DNA from: Nocardia terpenica | Lineage (GTDB): Bacteria > Actinomycetota > Actinomycetes > Mycobacteriales > Mycobacteriaceae | Length of the DNA stretch: 64,000 nucleotides | Reading direction: 5' to 3' | NCBI RefSeq assembly: GCF_013186535.1 | Contig: NZ_JABMCZ010000003.1 | Span: 930,001 to 994,000 of the forward strand | In this document: piece after piece, positions 1-8,427 of the stretch | Numbering within the stretch: position 1 is the first letter of the stretch | Layout of the letters: each line of letters opens with the position of its first letter | The notes under the pieces: model-generated | Told to the model about the DNA's origin: nothing | Databases searched by the model: none | What the model saw: only the letters and a program-made list of their open reading frames with translations | Program-made: the position numbers and the translations under genes

Positions 1-59
1 GTGACTCTCTCGCGGCGGGGCACGAAAATTTGTGCAGTGCTCGAGCGGAAGGATTTGCA

Positions 60-1184
60 ATGTTGCAGACAATTCGGCGCACCGCCGTCGTAGCGGCGAC
101 CCTGCTATGTGCCACCCTTGCCACCACGACTCACGCGGCCGCCGATTCGCCCAGCGCCGCACAGGAACTCGCGAACGAGCTGACCGCGCAACTCCCGCTC
201 ACCCCGGACGGCCACCGGATCGAACCGATCATGGATACCGGCAGCGGCGGCGGGCCGGTGGTCGGCCATGCCTCCGACGCGCTCGTCGAGGGCCCCGAAA
301 TGTCCTCGTATCTGGCCGCATTCGCATATGGCGTAAGCCACCCGGATGCCGCGCCGCCGGGCGCGAACCAGGGGCGGTGCGCCCCGAGCGCCGCGCATCC
401 GGATCCGGTGGTGCTGGTGCACGGCACCTGGCTCAATGCCTACGACGATTTCGCCTTTCTCTCCCCGCGGCTGGCGCGCGCCGGATTCTGCGTCTTCACC
501 TTCAATTACGGCCGGTCCGCGCCCCTGGACGGCGGCGGGATCGGTGCGGTGCTGCCCGGTCGCTACGGCGTCGGCCGGATCGAGGATTCCGCGGTGCAGC
601 TCGGCGATTTCATCGATCGGGTGCGCGCGACAACCCACGCCGATCGGGTGGATATCGTGGCGCACTCCCAGGGTGGCCCGGTCGCGGAGCAATATCTGAA
701 ATTCGGCGGCGGCGCGGACAAGGTGCGCCGGCTGGTGAGTTTCGGCGCCACCTATCACGGCACATCGCTGCTCGGAATGGCCACGCTCGGGCGGATGATC
801 ACCAACCTGGGCATCGATATCCTGGGCTTCTACCGCCCGATCATCGGTCCCGCGAATTTCGAACAGGCGGAGGGCTCGGAATTCGTCCAGCGGCTGAACG
901 CGGACGGCGACACCGTGCCCGGGGTCGACTACACGGTGGTCGACACCCGATTCGACGAGGTGATGAACCCGCTGGACCGCGCCTTCCTGCGGGCCGGGCC
1001 GGGCGCCACCGTGCACGACATCGTGTTGCAGGACGGCTGCGCGCAGGACATGTCCGACCACCTCACGATGATGTACTCGCCGCGGGCCGCCTCCATCGCG
1101 CTGCACGCCCTGGACCCGGCGGCGAATCCCGAGCTGAGCTGCACCCTCAACCCGTGGTTCGTGGGCGGCGGGGGCGGGCTGTGA
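60..1184 (+). CDS. Secreted alpha/beta-hydrolase, class 2 lipase type
   Basis: Predicted extracellular lipase or esterase of 374 aa. The ATG at 60 follows a GGAAGG box and opens a signal peptide: two Arg, a hydrophobic stretch, then an Ala-rich cleavage region near residue 28. The mature part has the oxyanion motif VLVHGTW (about residue 118) and the nucleophile elbow AHSQGG (Ser near 203), as in EstA/lipase class 2 enzymes. A catalytic His is plausible in the C-terminal SDHLTM segment. A TTG at 30 would add ten residues before the signal peptide and is less likely. Its stop overlaps the GTG of the next lipase gene, so the two are probably co-transcribed. Substrate is unknown. Confidence 0.85.
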   Translation: MLQTIRRTAVVAATLLCATLATTTHAAADSPSAAQELANELTAQLPLTPDGHRIEPIMDTGSGGGPVVGHASDALVEGPEMSSYLAAFAYGVSHPDAAPPGANQGRCAPSAAHPDPVVLVHGTWLNAYDDFAFLSPRLARAGFCVFTFNYGRSAPLDGGGIGAVLPGRYGVGRIEDSAVQLGDFIDRVRATTHADRVDIVAHSQGGPVAEQYLKFGGGADKVRRLVSFGATYHGTSLLGMATLGRMITNLGIDILGFYRPIIGPANFEQAEGSEFVQRLNADGDTVPGVDYTVVDTRFDEVMNPLDRAFLRAGPGATVHDIVLQDGCAQDMSDHLTMMYSPRAASIALHALDPAANPELSCTLNPWFVGGGGGL

Positions 1185-2494
1185 GCCACCGCCCGCCGCA
1201 CCCGGACGGCGATCCGTTCCACGTCCCGCCGGACGGCTTCGCGGCCCTGCCCGCCGGGACCGTGCTGCGCAGCCGCATCGTCGATATCGCCCTGTTCGGC
1301 CTTGTCCCCCTCCGGGTTTCGGCGTGGCAGCTGCTCTACCGCAGCTGCGACCTGCACGGTGCGCCGGAGGCCGCGGTCACCACGGTGCTGCTGCCGCACG
1401 GCGCGGACCGGGACCGGCCGCGCCCGCTGGTGTCGTTCCAGTGCGCGATCGATGCCGTTGCGCCGCATTGCTTCCCGTCCTACGCGCTGCGGCGGGGCGC
1501 GCGGGCGCTCGGCGCGATCCCGCAGCTGGAGCTGCCGTTGATCGTGGCCGCGCTGGCCCGCGGCTGGGCGGTGTCGGTGCCCGATCACGGCGGGCGCACC
1601 GGCAGATTCGGCGCGCCTCGCGAGCCGGGCTACCGGGCCCTGGACGGCATTCGCGCCGCGCTGCGGTTCGCGCCGCTGGGCCTGGGTTCGCGCACTCCCG
1701 TTGCGCTGTGGGGATATTCGGGTGGCGGGCTGGCCACCGCCTGGGCGGCGGAACTGGCCGCCGCCTACGCCCCGGAGCTCGAGATCGTCGGCGCGGTCGC
1801 CGGATCACCGGTGGGCGATCCGGGGGCCGCCTTCGCCCGCATGAACGGCACGCTGTTCGCGGGTTTCGCGATGGTGTTCACCGCCGGGTTGCGCCGCACC
1901 TACCCGCAGCTGGATCGGGTGCTGCGCGAACGAGTCCGGCCGCCCTACCTGGAGCTGCTGGCGAAAGCCGAAGGGGCCGCGACCTTTCCGCTGCTGGCTC
2001 GGTTCGCGCTGCGCGATGTCGCCGACCACTGCCGCGGCGGTGCGGCGGCGCTGCTGGCGGCACCGGAGCTGCGGGAGATCCTGGCCGAGATCCGGCCCGG
2101 CGCAACGGCTCCGGCCATGCCGCTGCTCGTATTGCAGGGCGTGCCGGACGAGGTGATCGCGGTCGCCGACGTGGACGCACTGGTGCGGCGCTACCTCGAT
2201 GCCGGGGCCCGGGTGCGCTATCTGCGCGACCGCCTCGGCACCCATCTGCCGCTCCAGTTCGCCGGTGTCCCGGCCATGCTGGACTGGATCGCCGACCGTT
2301 TCGCGGGCCTGCCCGCGCGGACCGGGACCGACACGGTGTGGTCGGTGGCGGTCTCCCGGCGCGCGCTGGCCGGGCATCGTCGGCTCGCGGGGCTTGCCCT
2401 GCGGGTGCTGGCCCGTCGCCCGATCCGCGGGCCGGTCGAGGCATCGCAGTGGCGGCCGCGTTTCGACGGAGCCCGGCGCGGCCGCCCGGCATGA
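1181..2494 (+). CDS. LIP-family (secretory lipase type) hydrolase
   Basis: A 437-aa protein of the LIP family of actinobacterial and fungal lipases. The GTG start overlaps the TGA of the upstream lipase (GTGA), which implies translational coupling. The nucleophile motif WGYSGGG lies near residue 178, followed by the family's long helical lid and a C-terminal LLVLQGVPDEV segment that should carry the acid residue; RLGTHLPL holds the likely catalytic His. No signal peptide follows this start, which is unusual for a family named for secretion, so the protein may be cytoplasmic or leave by another route. A second LIP-family gene, with a lipoprotein signal, lies near 59 kb. Confidence 0.8.
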   Translation: MSHRPPHPDGDPFHVPPDGFAALPAGTVLRSRIVDIALFGLVPLRVSAWQLLYRSCDLHGAPEAAVTTVLLPHGADRDRPRPLVSFQCAIDAVAPHCFPSYALRRGARALGAIPQLELPLIVAALARGWAVSVPDHGGRTGRFGAPREPGYRALDGIRAALRFAPLGLGSRTPVALWGYSGGGLATAWAAELAAAYAPELEIVGAVAGSPVGDPGAAFARMNGTLFAGFAMVFTAGLRRTYPQLDRVLRERVRPPYLELLAKAEGAATFPLLARFALRDVADHCRGGAAALLAAPELREILAEIRPGATAPAMPLLVLQGVPDEVIAVADVDALVRRYLDAGARVRYLRDRLGTHLPLQFAGVPAMLDWIADRFAGLPARTGTDTVWSVAVSRRALAGHRRLAGLALRVLARRPIRGPVEASQWRPRFDGARRGRPA

Positions 2495-2501
2495 TGTCGG
2501 T

Positions 2502-4178
2502 ATGAATGCGCACGACGAGCTTATCGATCTGGCCGAACAGTACTGGGACAGCGTGCTGGAGTCCGCGCCCAGCGAGGCGACGCTGCTGGGCGACCGGCGC
2601 TTCGACGACCGCATCGAGGACTATTCCGCGGAGGCCGACCAGCGGCTGCTGACCACCTGGCGGGACCTGCTGGCGCGGGTGGCGGCGCTCGATCCCGCCG
2701 GGCTCTCCGACACCGACCGCACCACCCGCAGCCTGCTGCACGCCGAGCTGGACTCGGCCATCGATCACCGCGCCTGGCGGCCGACGGAGCTGGCGTCGGA
2801 CCAGATGGAAGGCGTGCATTCGCTGCTGTTGACCGCCGCGCCGCAGCTCAACGCGCCGCGGCCGGAGAACGCCGAGGCGCTGGTGCGCCGCTTCCGGCAG
2901 ATCGGCGTCGCGCTGGCGCAGGCGACGGATCGGTTCCGGGCGGGCCTGGCCGCGGGCCGCGCGCCCGCCCGGATAGCCATCGAGCGCTCGCTCAACCAGC
3001 TCGACGGATACCTGGCCTCCGGCCTCGACTCCGACCCCTTCGTGGTCTTCCCCGGACCGGCCGACTGGGACGGCGAAAAGGCCTGGCGCGCAACGCTGAC
3101 CGAGTTGGCCCGGGAGGTGATTCGCCCGGCCTTCCGCGCCTATCGGCAGGTGCTGGCCGAGGAGCTGCTGCCCGCCGCCCGCCCCGACGAGAAGGCCGGG
3201 CTGTGCTGGCTCGGGGCCGACGGCGAGGACATCTATCGCCGCCTGCTGCGCCGTCACACCACCCTCGCCGACCTCGGCGCGGACGAGATCCACGAGATCG
3301 GGCTCGCCGAAATCGAGAGGCTGCGTGGGGAATACGCCGAACTCTGCGGTCGCCTGTTCGGCCTGACCGACATGTCGGCGATCCTTGAGCGGCTGCGCAC
3401 CGACACCGACCTCAACTACACCGAGGGCGAGCAGGTCATGGCCGACGCCCGAAAGGCGTTGGCGGCGGCCGAGATCGAGATGCCGAACTGGTTCGGGCGG
3501 CTGCCGCGCCAGAGCTGCGACATCGTGCCGGTGCCGGAATTTCTGGCCGCGGACGCGCCCGGCGCCTACTACTTCCCGCCCGCCGCCGACGGCTCCCGGC
3601 CCGGCACCTACTTCGTGAACCTGCACGACCCGAAGTCCCGCCCGCGCTATCAGACCGGGGCGATCGCCTATCACGAGGCCATCCCGGGCCACCACCTGCA
3701 ACTCACCATCGCCGGTGAGCTGGAGAACCTGCCGCGCTTCCAGCGGCAGTCCTTCGCCAATACCGCCTTCGTCGAGGGCTGGGCGCTCTACACCGAGCGG
3801 CTGGCCGACGAAATGGGTTTGTACGCCGACGATCTGGCCCGCCTGGGCATGCTGGCCGCCGACTCGTTCCGCTCCTGCCGCCTCGTGGTCGACACCGGCC
3901 TGCACGCCAAAGGCTGGTCCCGCCAACAGGCCCTGGACTACATGATCTCCACCGTCCCCATCGGCCTGACCGAAATCCGCACCGAGATCGACCGCTACAT
4001 AGCCATGCCCGGCCAGGCCGTAGGCTACAAAATCGGCCAACTCGAAATCCTGAACCAACGCGCCCGAACCACCACCCGCCTCGGCCCCACCTTCGACATC
4101 AAGACCTTCCACGACAAAATCCTCGGCTCCGGCTCCATCAGCCTCCCGGTCCTCCGAGAACTGGCCGCCTCCCTGTAG
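2502..4178 (+). CDS. DUF885 family protein, probable metallopeptidase
   Basis: A 558-aa DUF885 protein beginning seven bases after the upstream lipase stop, so probably the third gene of one operon. The zinc-ligand region IAYHEAIPGHHLQL lies near residue 388, and the downstream FVEGWALYTERLADE contains the conserved Glu, together forming the peptidase-like HExxxH...E arrangement of this family. No signal peptide is visible. Bacterial members are annotated as putative carboxypeptidases; the substrate is not predictable here. The stop codon's last base is the first base of an intergenic hairpin. Confidence 0.85.
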   Translation: MNAHDELIDLAEQYWDSVLESAPSEATLLGDRRFDDRIEDYSAEADQRLLTTWRDLLARVAALDPAGLSDTDRTTRSLLHAELDSAIDHRAWRPTELASDQMEGVHSLLLTAAPQLNAPRPENAEALVRRFRQIGVALAQATDRFRAGLAAGRAPARIAIERSLNQLDGYLASGLDSDPFVVFPGPADWDGEKAWRATLTELAREVIRPAFRAYRQVLAEELLPAARPDEKAGLCWLGADGEDIYRRLLRRHTTLADLGADEIHEIGLAEIERLRGEYAELCGRLFGLTDMSAILERLRTDTDLNYTEGEQVMADARKALAAAEIEMPNWFGRLPRQSCDIVPVPEFLAADAPGAYYFPPAADGSRPGTYFVNLHDPKSRPRYQTGAIAYHEAIPGHHLQLTIAGELENLPRFQRQSFANTAFVEGWALYTERLADEMGLYADDLARLGMLAADSFRSCRLVVDTGLHAKGWSRQQALDYMISTVPIGLTEIRTEIDRYIAMPGQAVGYKIGQLEILNQRARTTTRLGPTFDIKTFHDKILGSGSISLPVLRELAASL

Positions 4179-4202
4179 CCCCGGCCAAAAGCATGCCGGG
4201 GC
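4178..4202. terminator. Hairpin with conserved loop (caaaagcat orientation)
   Basis: A perfect 8-bp stem GCCCCGGC/GCCGGGGC encloses a 9-nt loop CAAAAGCAT, the reverse complement of ATGCTTTTG. It begins on the last base of the DUF885 stop codon. It belongs to a dispersed family (see 4410, 7774, 41988, 49549, 62601) with a near-constant loop and variable stem. It probably terminates the upstream operon; there is no U-tract. Confidence 0.7.
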
Positions 4203-4281
4203 CGGAGAATCCGGCGGCCCACCGGGTCGAGTTGCCCTCGACGTGGCGGACGAGCTCGCCTGCCCTGTAGGCGAGCCTATT

Positions 4282-4409
4282 GGCCCTCGCGTGGCGGGCT
4301 AGTTGTTGGCTCGGTGTGGCGGGTTGGTTGTTGGCTCGGTGTGGCGGGTTGGTTGTCGGCCCCGGTGTGGCGGGTTGGTTGTCGGCCCCGGCGCGACGGG
4401 TTAGTTGTT
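4282..4409. repeat. Five tandem 25-26 bp repeats ahead of a hairpin
   Basis: Five head-to-tail units (4282-4307, 4308-4332, 4333-4357, 4358-4383, 4384-4409), each beginning GGCYCYSG and continuing with a variant of tgGCGGGTTGGTTGTT. The hairpin at 4410-4436 occupies the next repeat register and shares the unit's first bases, so each unit looks like a degenerate copy of the hairpin's 5' half plus spacer. The array lies between convergent genes and has no coding character. Confidence 0.75.
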
Positions 4410-4436
4410 GGCCCCGGCGTGCTTTTGGCCGGGGCC
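4410..4436. terminator. Hairpin with conserved GTGCTTTTG loop
   Basis: A perfect 9-bp stem GGCCCCGGC/GCCGGGGCC with loop GTGCTTTTG. It lies 14 bp beyond the 3' end of the leftward cupin gene and in inverted orientation to the hairpin at 4178. Together the two bracket the tandem array and probably stop transcription from both sides. Confidence 0.7.
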
Positions 4437-4450
4437 TGGTGGTGACCCGA

Positions 4451-5227
4451 CTAACCCTCGCCGGATATCGGGCGTACCGCGGCTCGGGCGGCGGAGGTCA
4501 GGGCTTCAGGGGCGAGGCCGTCCGGGCTGGTTCGGAGTTTTTGGAAAAGGGTTGTGGGCGCGAGGGGTTCGGTGGGGGAGTCCGCGATGGCGAGGGACAG
4601 GTGGACCGAGGGCTCGTCGCCGATGGTGAGTGCGGTCAGGGTGAAACCCTTCGGTGTGTACAGGACCTGGCCCGAGTGCACGGTGGTCTCCAACATCACG
4701 GGAGTGGCGCCGGGTCGTTCATCGGACGGGTTGCCGTGGATCTGCCACATTGTCTCCCCGGCGATCTGGATGGTCAGCCTGTCCGCGTCCACGGGCTCGG
4801 TGCGGCGGGCCCCGGGGCCGGGCGGGGTGACGATGTAGGTCGCCTCCACCCGATGGTCCAGCCGTTCGGCGATGCCGTCGGTCAGGCGGCGTACCCCGGT
4901 GTTCCACTGGCCCACGCAGCGCAGGACCAGGGTGGCGCCCTCCTCGCGGATGAGCCGCCGGACCTGGTGGGCGTCAACGTAATTGGTGAGTCGCCGCCCC
5001 AGCACCGTGCGCGGGCGGCAGAACCGGTCCGGCGGCACCGTCCCGTCCGCGCCCACCAATTCGACGTAGGGCACCGCGAGCAGGCCATCGTCGAGCAGCG
5101 CCTCGACCGTAGCGGGCGGCAGCACGTCGACCGGCGGGAACAACGGATTGAGTACCCCGGGGCGTCGCCGCCACCAGGTCGACAGGAACTGCTCGGTATC
5201 GTCGACCAGGCGAAACAGGCAGTCCAT
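4451..5227 (-). CDS. JmjC/cupin_4-like protein, probably inactive
   Basis: A 258-aa protein with the overall layout of bacterial JmjC/cupin_4 oxygenases: an N-terminal helical part, then a core with ATYIVTPPGPG, a strand LTIQIAGETMWQIHG, a second strand SGQVLYTPKGF and a closing SVHLSLAI. Active relatives carry an HxD pair just after the TPPG turn and a His after the P-R-G-F/W turn; these Fe(II) ligands bind 2-oxoglutarate-dependent hydroxylation. Here the corresponding segments read ARRTEP and GFTLTA, so the metal triad appears to be absent. The ATG at 5227 has an AGGAG box eight bases upstream. The fold assignment is moderately secure; loss of catalysis is inferred. Confidence 0.65.
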   Translation of the reverse strand: MDCLFRLVDDTEQFLSTWWRRRPGVLNPLFPPVDVLPPATVEALLDDGLLAVPYVELVGADGTVPPDRFCRPRTVLGRRLTNYVDAHQVRRLIREEGATLVLRCVGQWNTGVRRLTDGIAERLDHRVEATYIVTPPGPGARRTEPVDADRLTIQIAGETMWQIHGNPSDERPGATPVMLETTVHSGQVLYTPKGFTLTALTIGDEPSVHLSLAIADSPTEPLAPTTLFQKLRTSPDGLAPEALTSAARAAVRPISGEG

Positions 5228-5340
5228 CGCTACATCTCCTCGATCTCCACGCCCCACCCACACACCTGCTGAAACATTCACATCCGCAACTCCGGCCCGA
5301 TACGCCCCTGACGGAGCCTTGACGGCCCCGCCCCCAGTCT

Positions 5341-6220
5341 TTACGGCGCTCCTGTCCCGGCAGTGACCCGGCACACGTTCATCGGTACTCGACCATCCGC
5401 GACCGCACCCCGAGCAGACACAGCACGGCGATGAGCCCGAAAGCGGTGCAGGGCAGCCAGTTCGACCACGGAATCGGTGACGAAGCCGCCGACCACCACC
5501 GCGACGGCGACCACGGTGGCCGCCAGCAGCGTGGGATCGAGCCGCCGCCGCATGGTCACCCGCAGCAGCACCTGCAATCCGACGAGCGACCCAGCAGCAC
5601 CATCGCGCACACCCCGAGCCACGCCTGGTCCACCGAGGCGCTGTGCCGCGTGCTGGCGTAAAAACCCTCGAGCACACGGGTATTGGCGTCGCTCAGCTGG
5701 CCCGCACTGCCCAGCATGGTGCCCATCAGCGCGGTCGCCTGCCGGTACTGGTCGAGGACGTCCGGTGCGAGGCGTCCGGCCGGGCCCTTCTCGGAGTCGT
5801 TGAGCAGCACGACATTCGCGACCCGCGCCTCGTAATCACCGAGCTGATCGAGCAGCGTCCGGATGGTGCGTTGCGCGGCATCGTCGGTGCCCGCCACCGA
5901 GACCCCCTGTTGCAGATCGGCATCGGCCTGCGCGCCGCTGCCGATAACTCCGCAGCGCCGCGTCGTGCACCGTGGCCAGGGCCGAATCCCCGCCCACCAG
6001 CAGCACATTCGCCACCTCCGCATCCATATCGGCCAGCGCGAAGGACAGATCGTCGGTGGCGGCGACCCGCGGCGCGGTCCGATGCCCGACCACCTCCGCC
6101 CCGCCTCGCAGCGCCCCCCGCCGCCGTCGCCACGACAAACGCCGTAGCCAGCGCGCCGACCACAACCACAGGCCAGCGCCTGCGCGGGCGGTAGCGGGAT
6201 GAGCGCTCCGTCGCCCCCAC
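5341..6220 (-). pseudogene. glnX: Decayed glnX-like membrane sensor gene
   Basis: Segments in all three leftward frames can be joined into one protein resembling GlnX, the membrane sensor that works with GlnH and the kinase PknG in mycobacteria. In order they are: a GTG start at 6220; a membrane helix RWPVVVVGALATAFVV; periplasmic helices with LSFALADMDAEVANVLLVGG; then ADADLQQG, LLDQLGDYEARVANVVLLND and LDQYRQATALM; and finally two membrane helices around LVGLQVLLR and LLAATVVAVAVVVGGFV. At least three frame changes are needed, so no intact product is possible. The identification rests on helix pattern and recalled GlnX sequence and is less certain than that of the adjacent pknG remnant. Confidence 0.55.
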
Positions 6221-6234
6221 GCGCGGAGCGTAGC

Positions 6235-6799
6235 TCCTTCAGCGACGCGCCGCCGACGTACGCCATCACGATGTAGCCGACCAGCTCTCTCGAGCGCGGA
6301 TCCGGATGCTGCACGAAGTTGTAGATCTTGACGATATTCGGGTGGTCGACGGTCGCCAGGAACTGCCGCTCGGCCATGGCGTCGCTATCGCCGCTGTCGA
6401 GCAGGCCCTCGAGGATCACCCGGCGGTCGCTCACATTCCGGTCGCGGGCCAGATAGATCCAGACCGGCCCGCCGTGCGCGAGGCAGCCCAGCACCTCGTA
6501 CTGCCCGGCGACCAGATCGCCCGCGCCCGACCGGCTTGCCGCACCGGTCGCAGAGCCGGTCCTGTTCGGGCACAACCGGATTCGTCATAATGGCGGTCGA
6601 GGGGGCGCGATAGGGCATCGGCGGGATCGTGACCAGTCCCGCGCCCAGGCGGCCGCGGCTCGAGCGGGTGCTGCGGTTGGACGGCGTGCGGCTCGATCCG
6701 CGGCGGGTGGTGCGTTCCGACCGGCTGCCCGCCCCGTGCTCCCGGACCGGCCCGCGGGCGCCGTCCGCGTGGAACCGATCCCCACCCGGTATCGGTCAT
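6235..6799 (-). pseudogene. pknG: Truncated, frameshifted pknG remnant
   Basis: The N-terminal part of the serine/threonine kinase PknG. The Arg/Ser-rich leader runs to RLGAGLVTIPPMPYR, then MTNPVVPE and the first Cys pair LCDRCGKPVG. A deletion removes the second Cys knuckle and shifts frame into GDLVAGQYEVLGCLAHGG. The kinase N-lobe continues through NVSDRRVILEGLL to VDHPNIVKIYNFVQH and VGGASLKEL, then stops. The invariant Lys of the VVLKGLL motif is Glu, the glycine loop is altered, and the C-lobe and TPR domain are missing. It is followed after about 15 bp by the glnX remnant; in mycobacteria the order is glnX-glnH-pknG, so the locus has been rearranged and glnH is gone. Confidence 0.8.
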
Positions 6800-6967
6800 G
6801 CTGCCAGAACCGCGCGGCGATCTGGTGTGTCTGTGCCCCACGCGGTCGCCGAATGCGGTTCAATGATCTAGGAACCACGTGTTATAGCTGCATGCTCTCG
6901 CCGCCCTCGGCGTCATCCGGGCGGATGCATCACCCCGCATCACTCAGTATCCGAGAGGACAACGAAC

Positions 6968-7264
6968 GTGAGCATGGTTCTCGCCGCGGCACACGATATG
7001 TACACGACGGTGCTGGCCCAGGTCGGCAACCCCACCCCCGAGACCCCACCGGCGGCCGACAAGCTGCTCAAGATGGTCCGGTACTTCACCTGGTTCGTCC
7101 TGCTCTCCGGCATCAGCGCCATCACCTACGGTGGCGGCAAATTCGCCTGGGAGAAATGGTCGGGCGGCAGCCTGGATTCGCCCAAGATGGTGGCCGGCGC
7201 CATGCTCGGCGGCGGCGTCGCCACCAGCGCGGGCACCATTATGAACGCGGTCATCGGGAGCTGA
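6968..7264 (+). CDS. Small two-helix membrane protein
   Basis: A 98-aa protein that I do not recognise at family level. The GTG start at 6968 has a GAGAGGA box. An N-terminal hydrophobic/Ala stretch (residues 1-17) precedes a Pro-rich segment PTPETPPA, then two membrane helices (about 36-55 and 72-92) separated by the short charged loop WEKWSGGSLDSP. Glycine and small residues dominate the second helix. The layout resembles VirB2/TrbC pilin-like subunits or small scaffold proteins, but no secretion-system gene is nearby. It is monocistronic, followed by a strong terminator at 7265. Confidence 0.7.
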   Translation: MSMVLAAAHDMYTTVLAQVGNPTPETPPAADKLLKMVRYFTWFVLLSGISAITYGGGKFAWEKWSGGSLDSPKMVAGAMLGGGVATSAGTIMNAVIGS

Positions 7265-7298
7265 CCCTCGCAGGCGCGCCAGGGCGCACCTGCGAGGG
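7265..7298 (+). terminator. Strong hairpin terminator
   Basis: A 16-bp stem with one mismatch, CCCTCGCAGGCGCGCC against GGCGCACCTGCGAGGG, begins two bases after the stop codon of the small membrane protein gene and is followed by ATTTGT. It is distinct from the conserved-loop hairpin family. Confidence 0.75.
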
Positions 7299-7300
7299 AC

Positions 7301-7773
7301 ATTTGTATCGCTAGCGCCCGCCGTTCTGCCGCGCCCGCCGCCGTTCTGCTGCGCCTGCCGTCGTTCTGCTGCGCCCGCCGTTACCCCGGCGTGCCCGCCC
7401 ATTCCGCAGCGGCGGTCGTTATTCCGGCGCGGCCGCCGCCATTCCACAGTGGCCGCCGCCATTCCGGCGTGCTGTCGCCGTTCCGCCGCGCTCGCCGCCA
7501 TTCTGCCGCGCCCGCCGTTACTCCGGCGCGCCCGCCCATTCCGCAGCGGCCGCCGCCATTCCACAGTTGCCGCCGTCATTCCGGCGTGCTGTCGCCGTTC
7601 TGCCGCGCCCGCCGCCGTTCTGCCGCGCCCGCCGCCGTTCTGCCGCGTCGGCCGCCGTTTCGCAGCGCCCGCCGCCATTCCGCAGCGCCCACCGTTACTC
7701 CGGCGCGCCCGCCTATTCCGCAGCGGCGGTCGTTATTCCGGCGCGGCCGCCGCCATCCGCAGCGGCCGCCGTC
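7301..7773. repeat. About 470 bp of degenerate 20-bp tandem repeats
   Basis: Roughly two dozen degenerate units of about 20 bp, such as ATTCCGGCGTGCTGTCGCCG and ATTCCGCAGCGGCCGCCGCC, run head to tail. A higher-order pattern is visible: a series including ATTCCACAG, then ATTCCGGCGTGCTGTCGCCG, then TTCTGCCGCGCCCGCC occurs twice, about 120 bp apart. The array ends directly in the hairpin at 7774-7798, whose 5' half matches the unit. Open frames through it (His/Ala/Arg/Pro-rich) are a by-product of repeat periodicity, not genes. Confidence 0.75.
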
Positions 7774-7798
7774 ATTCCGGCGTGCTTTCGGCCGGAAT
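7774..7798. terminator. Hairpin with conserved GTGCTTTCG loop
   Basis: A perfect 8-bp stem ATTCCGGC/GCCGGAAT with loop GTGCTTTCG, overlapping the last base of the stop codon of the leftward DUF305 gene. It is a member of the dispersed family, with an A-T rich outer stem that matches the array beside it. Confidence 0.7.
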
Positions 7799-8427
7799 CA
7801 GCCCTGGTTGAGCATGCCCTGCATTTGTTGGATTTCGGCCTGTTGGGCGGTGATTATGGCTTGGGCCAGGGAGCGGGTGTCGGGGTTGGTGCCGGAGGCC
7901 AGTTCGGTGTTGGACATGTCTATGGCGCCGCGGTGGTGGGCGATCATCATTTGCATCCACATGCGGTCGAAGTCGGGGCCGGAGCTGGCGGCGAGCTTGG
8001 TCATGTCGTCGTGGGACATGATGCCGGGCATGTCGTGGCCCATGGTGGGGGCGGGGGCGGGTTTGCCGAAACTGTGGAGGAGGTCGGCGAACTTCTGCAT
8101 TTCGGGGGCTTGGGCCTGCTCCACGCGGGCGGCCAGGTCGATCAGCTGCTGGTTCTGCGAGCGGGTCGGTACCAGTTTGGCCATTTCCACCGCTTGGGCG
8201 TGATGCGGATACATCATCTGCAGGAACGTCACGTCGGCGTCGGTGAAGTCGGTGCGGGTGGGTGCGTTGGTGGAGGCGGTGGCGCCGTGGCTCATTCCCG
8301 GCATGTCCGCCATCGAACTGGTCGTGGTTGGCTTGCTACCGGAATCGTCGTTGCTACAACCTGCGACGAGCAGGGCGACGGCGATTCCGGTGCCTGCCAG
8401 CGTGATTCGAGCGCGCGAACGGAACAT
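7798..8427 (-). CDS. DUF305 lipoprotein
   Basis: A 209-aa exported lipoprotein: signal peptide, then lipobox LLVAGC near residue 23, a Ser/Thr linker with a Met/His cluster MADMPGMSHG, and a DUF305 domain. The domain has two ferritin-like helical halves, each with the conserved M-M-x-x-H-H pattern (MMYPHHAQAVEMA and MMIAHHRGAIDMS). Met/His-rich DUF305 proteins often accompany copper genes, so a periplasmic metal-binding role is possible but not shown. The neighbouring leftward DUF6153-like gene supports that association. Confidence 0.85.
   Translation of the reverse strand: MFRSRARITLAGTGIAVALLVAGCSNDDSGSKPTTTSSMADMPGMSHGATASTNAPTRTDFTDADVTFLQMMYPHHAQAVEMAKLVPTRSQNQQLIDLAARVEQAQAPEMQKFADLLHSFGKPAPAPTMGHDMPGIMSHDDMTKLAASSGPDFDRMWMQMMIAHHRGAIDMSNTELASGTNPDTRSLAQAIITAQQAEIQQMQGMLNQG

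Noticed and set aside
1878..4112. A 744-codon leftward open frame opposite the lipase and DUF885 genes
   Set aside because: Composition follows the antisense of well-supported genes with high third-position GC; no domain is recognisable.
7301..7773. Possible CRISPR array
   Set aside because: Units are contiguous with no unique spacers, no cas genes are present and unit length is variable.
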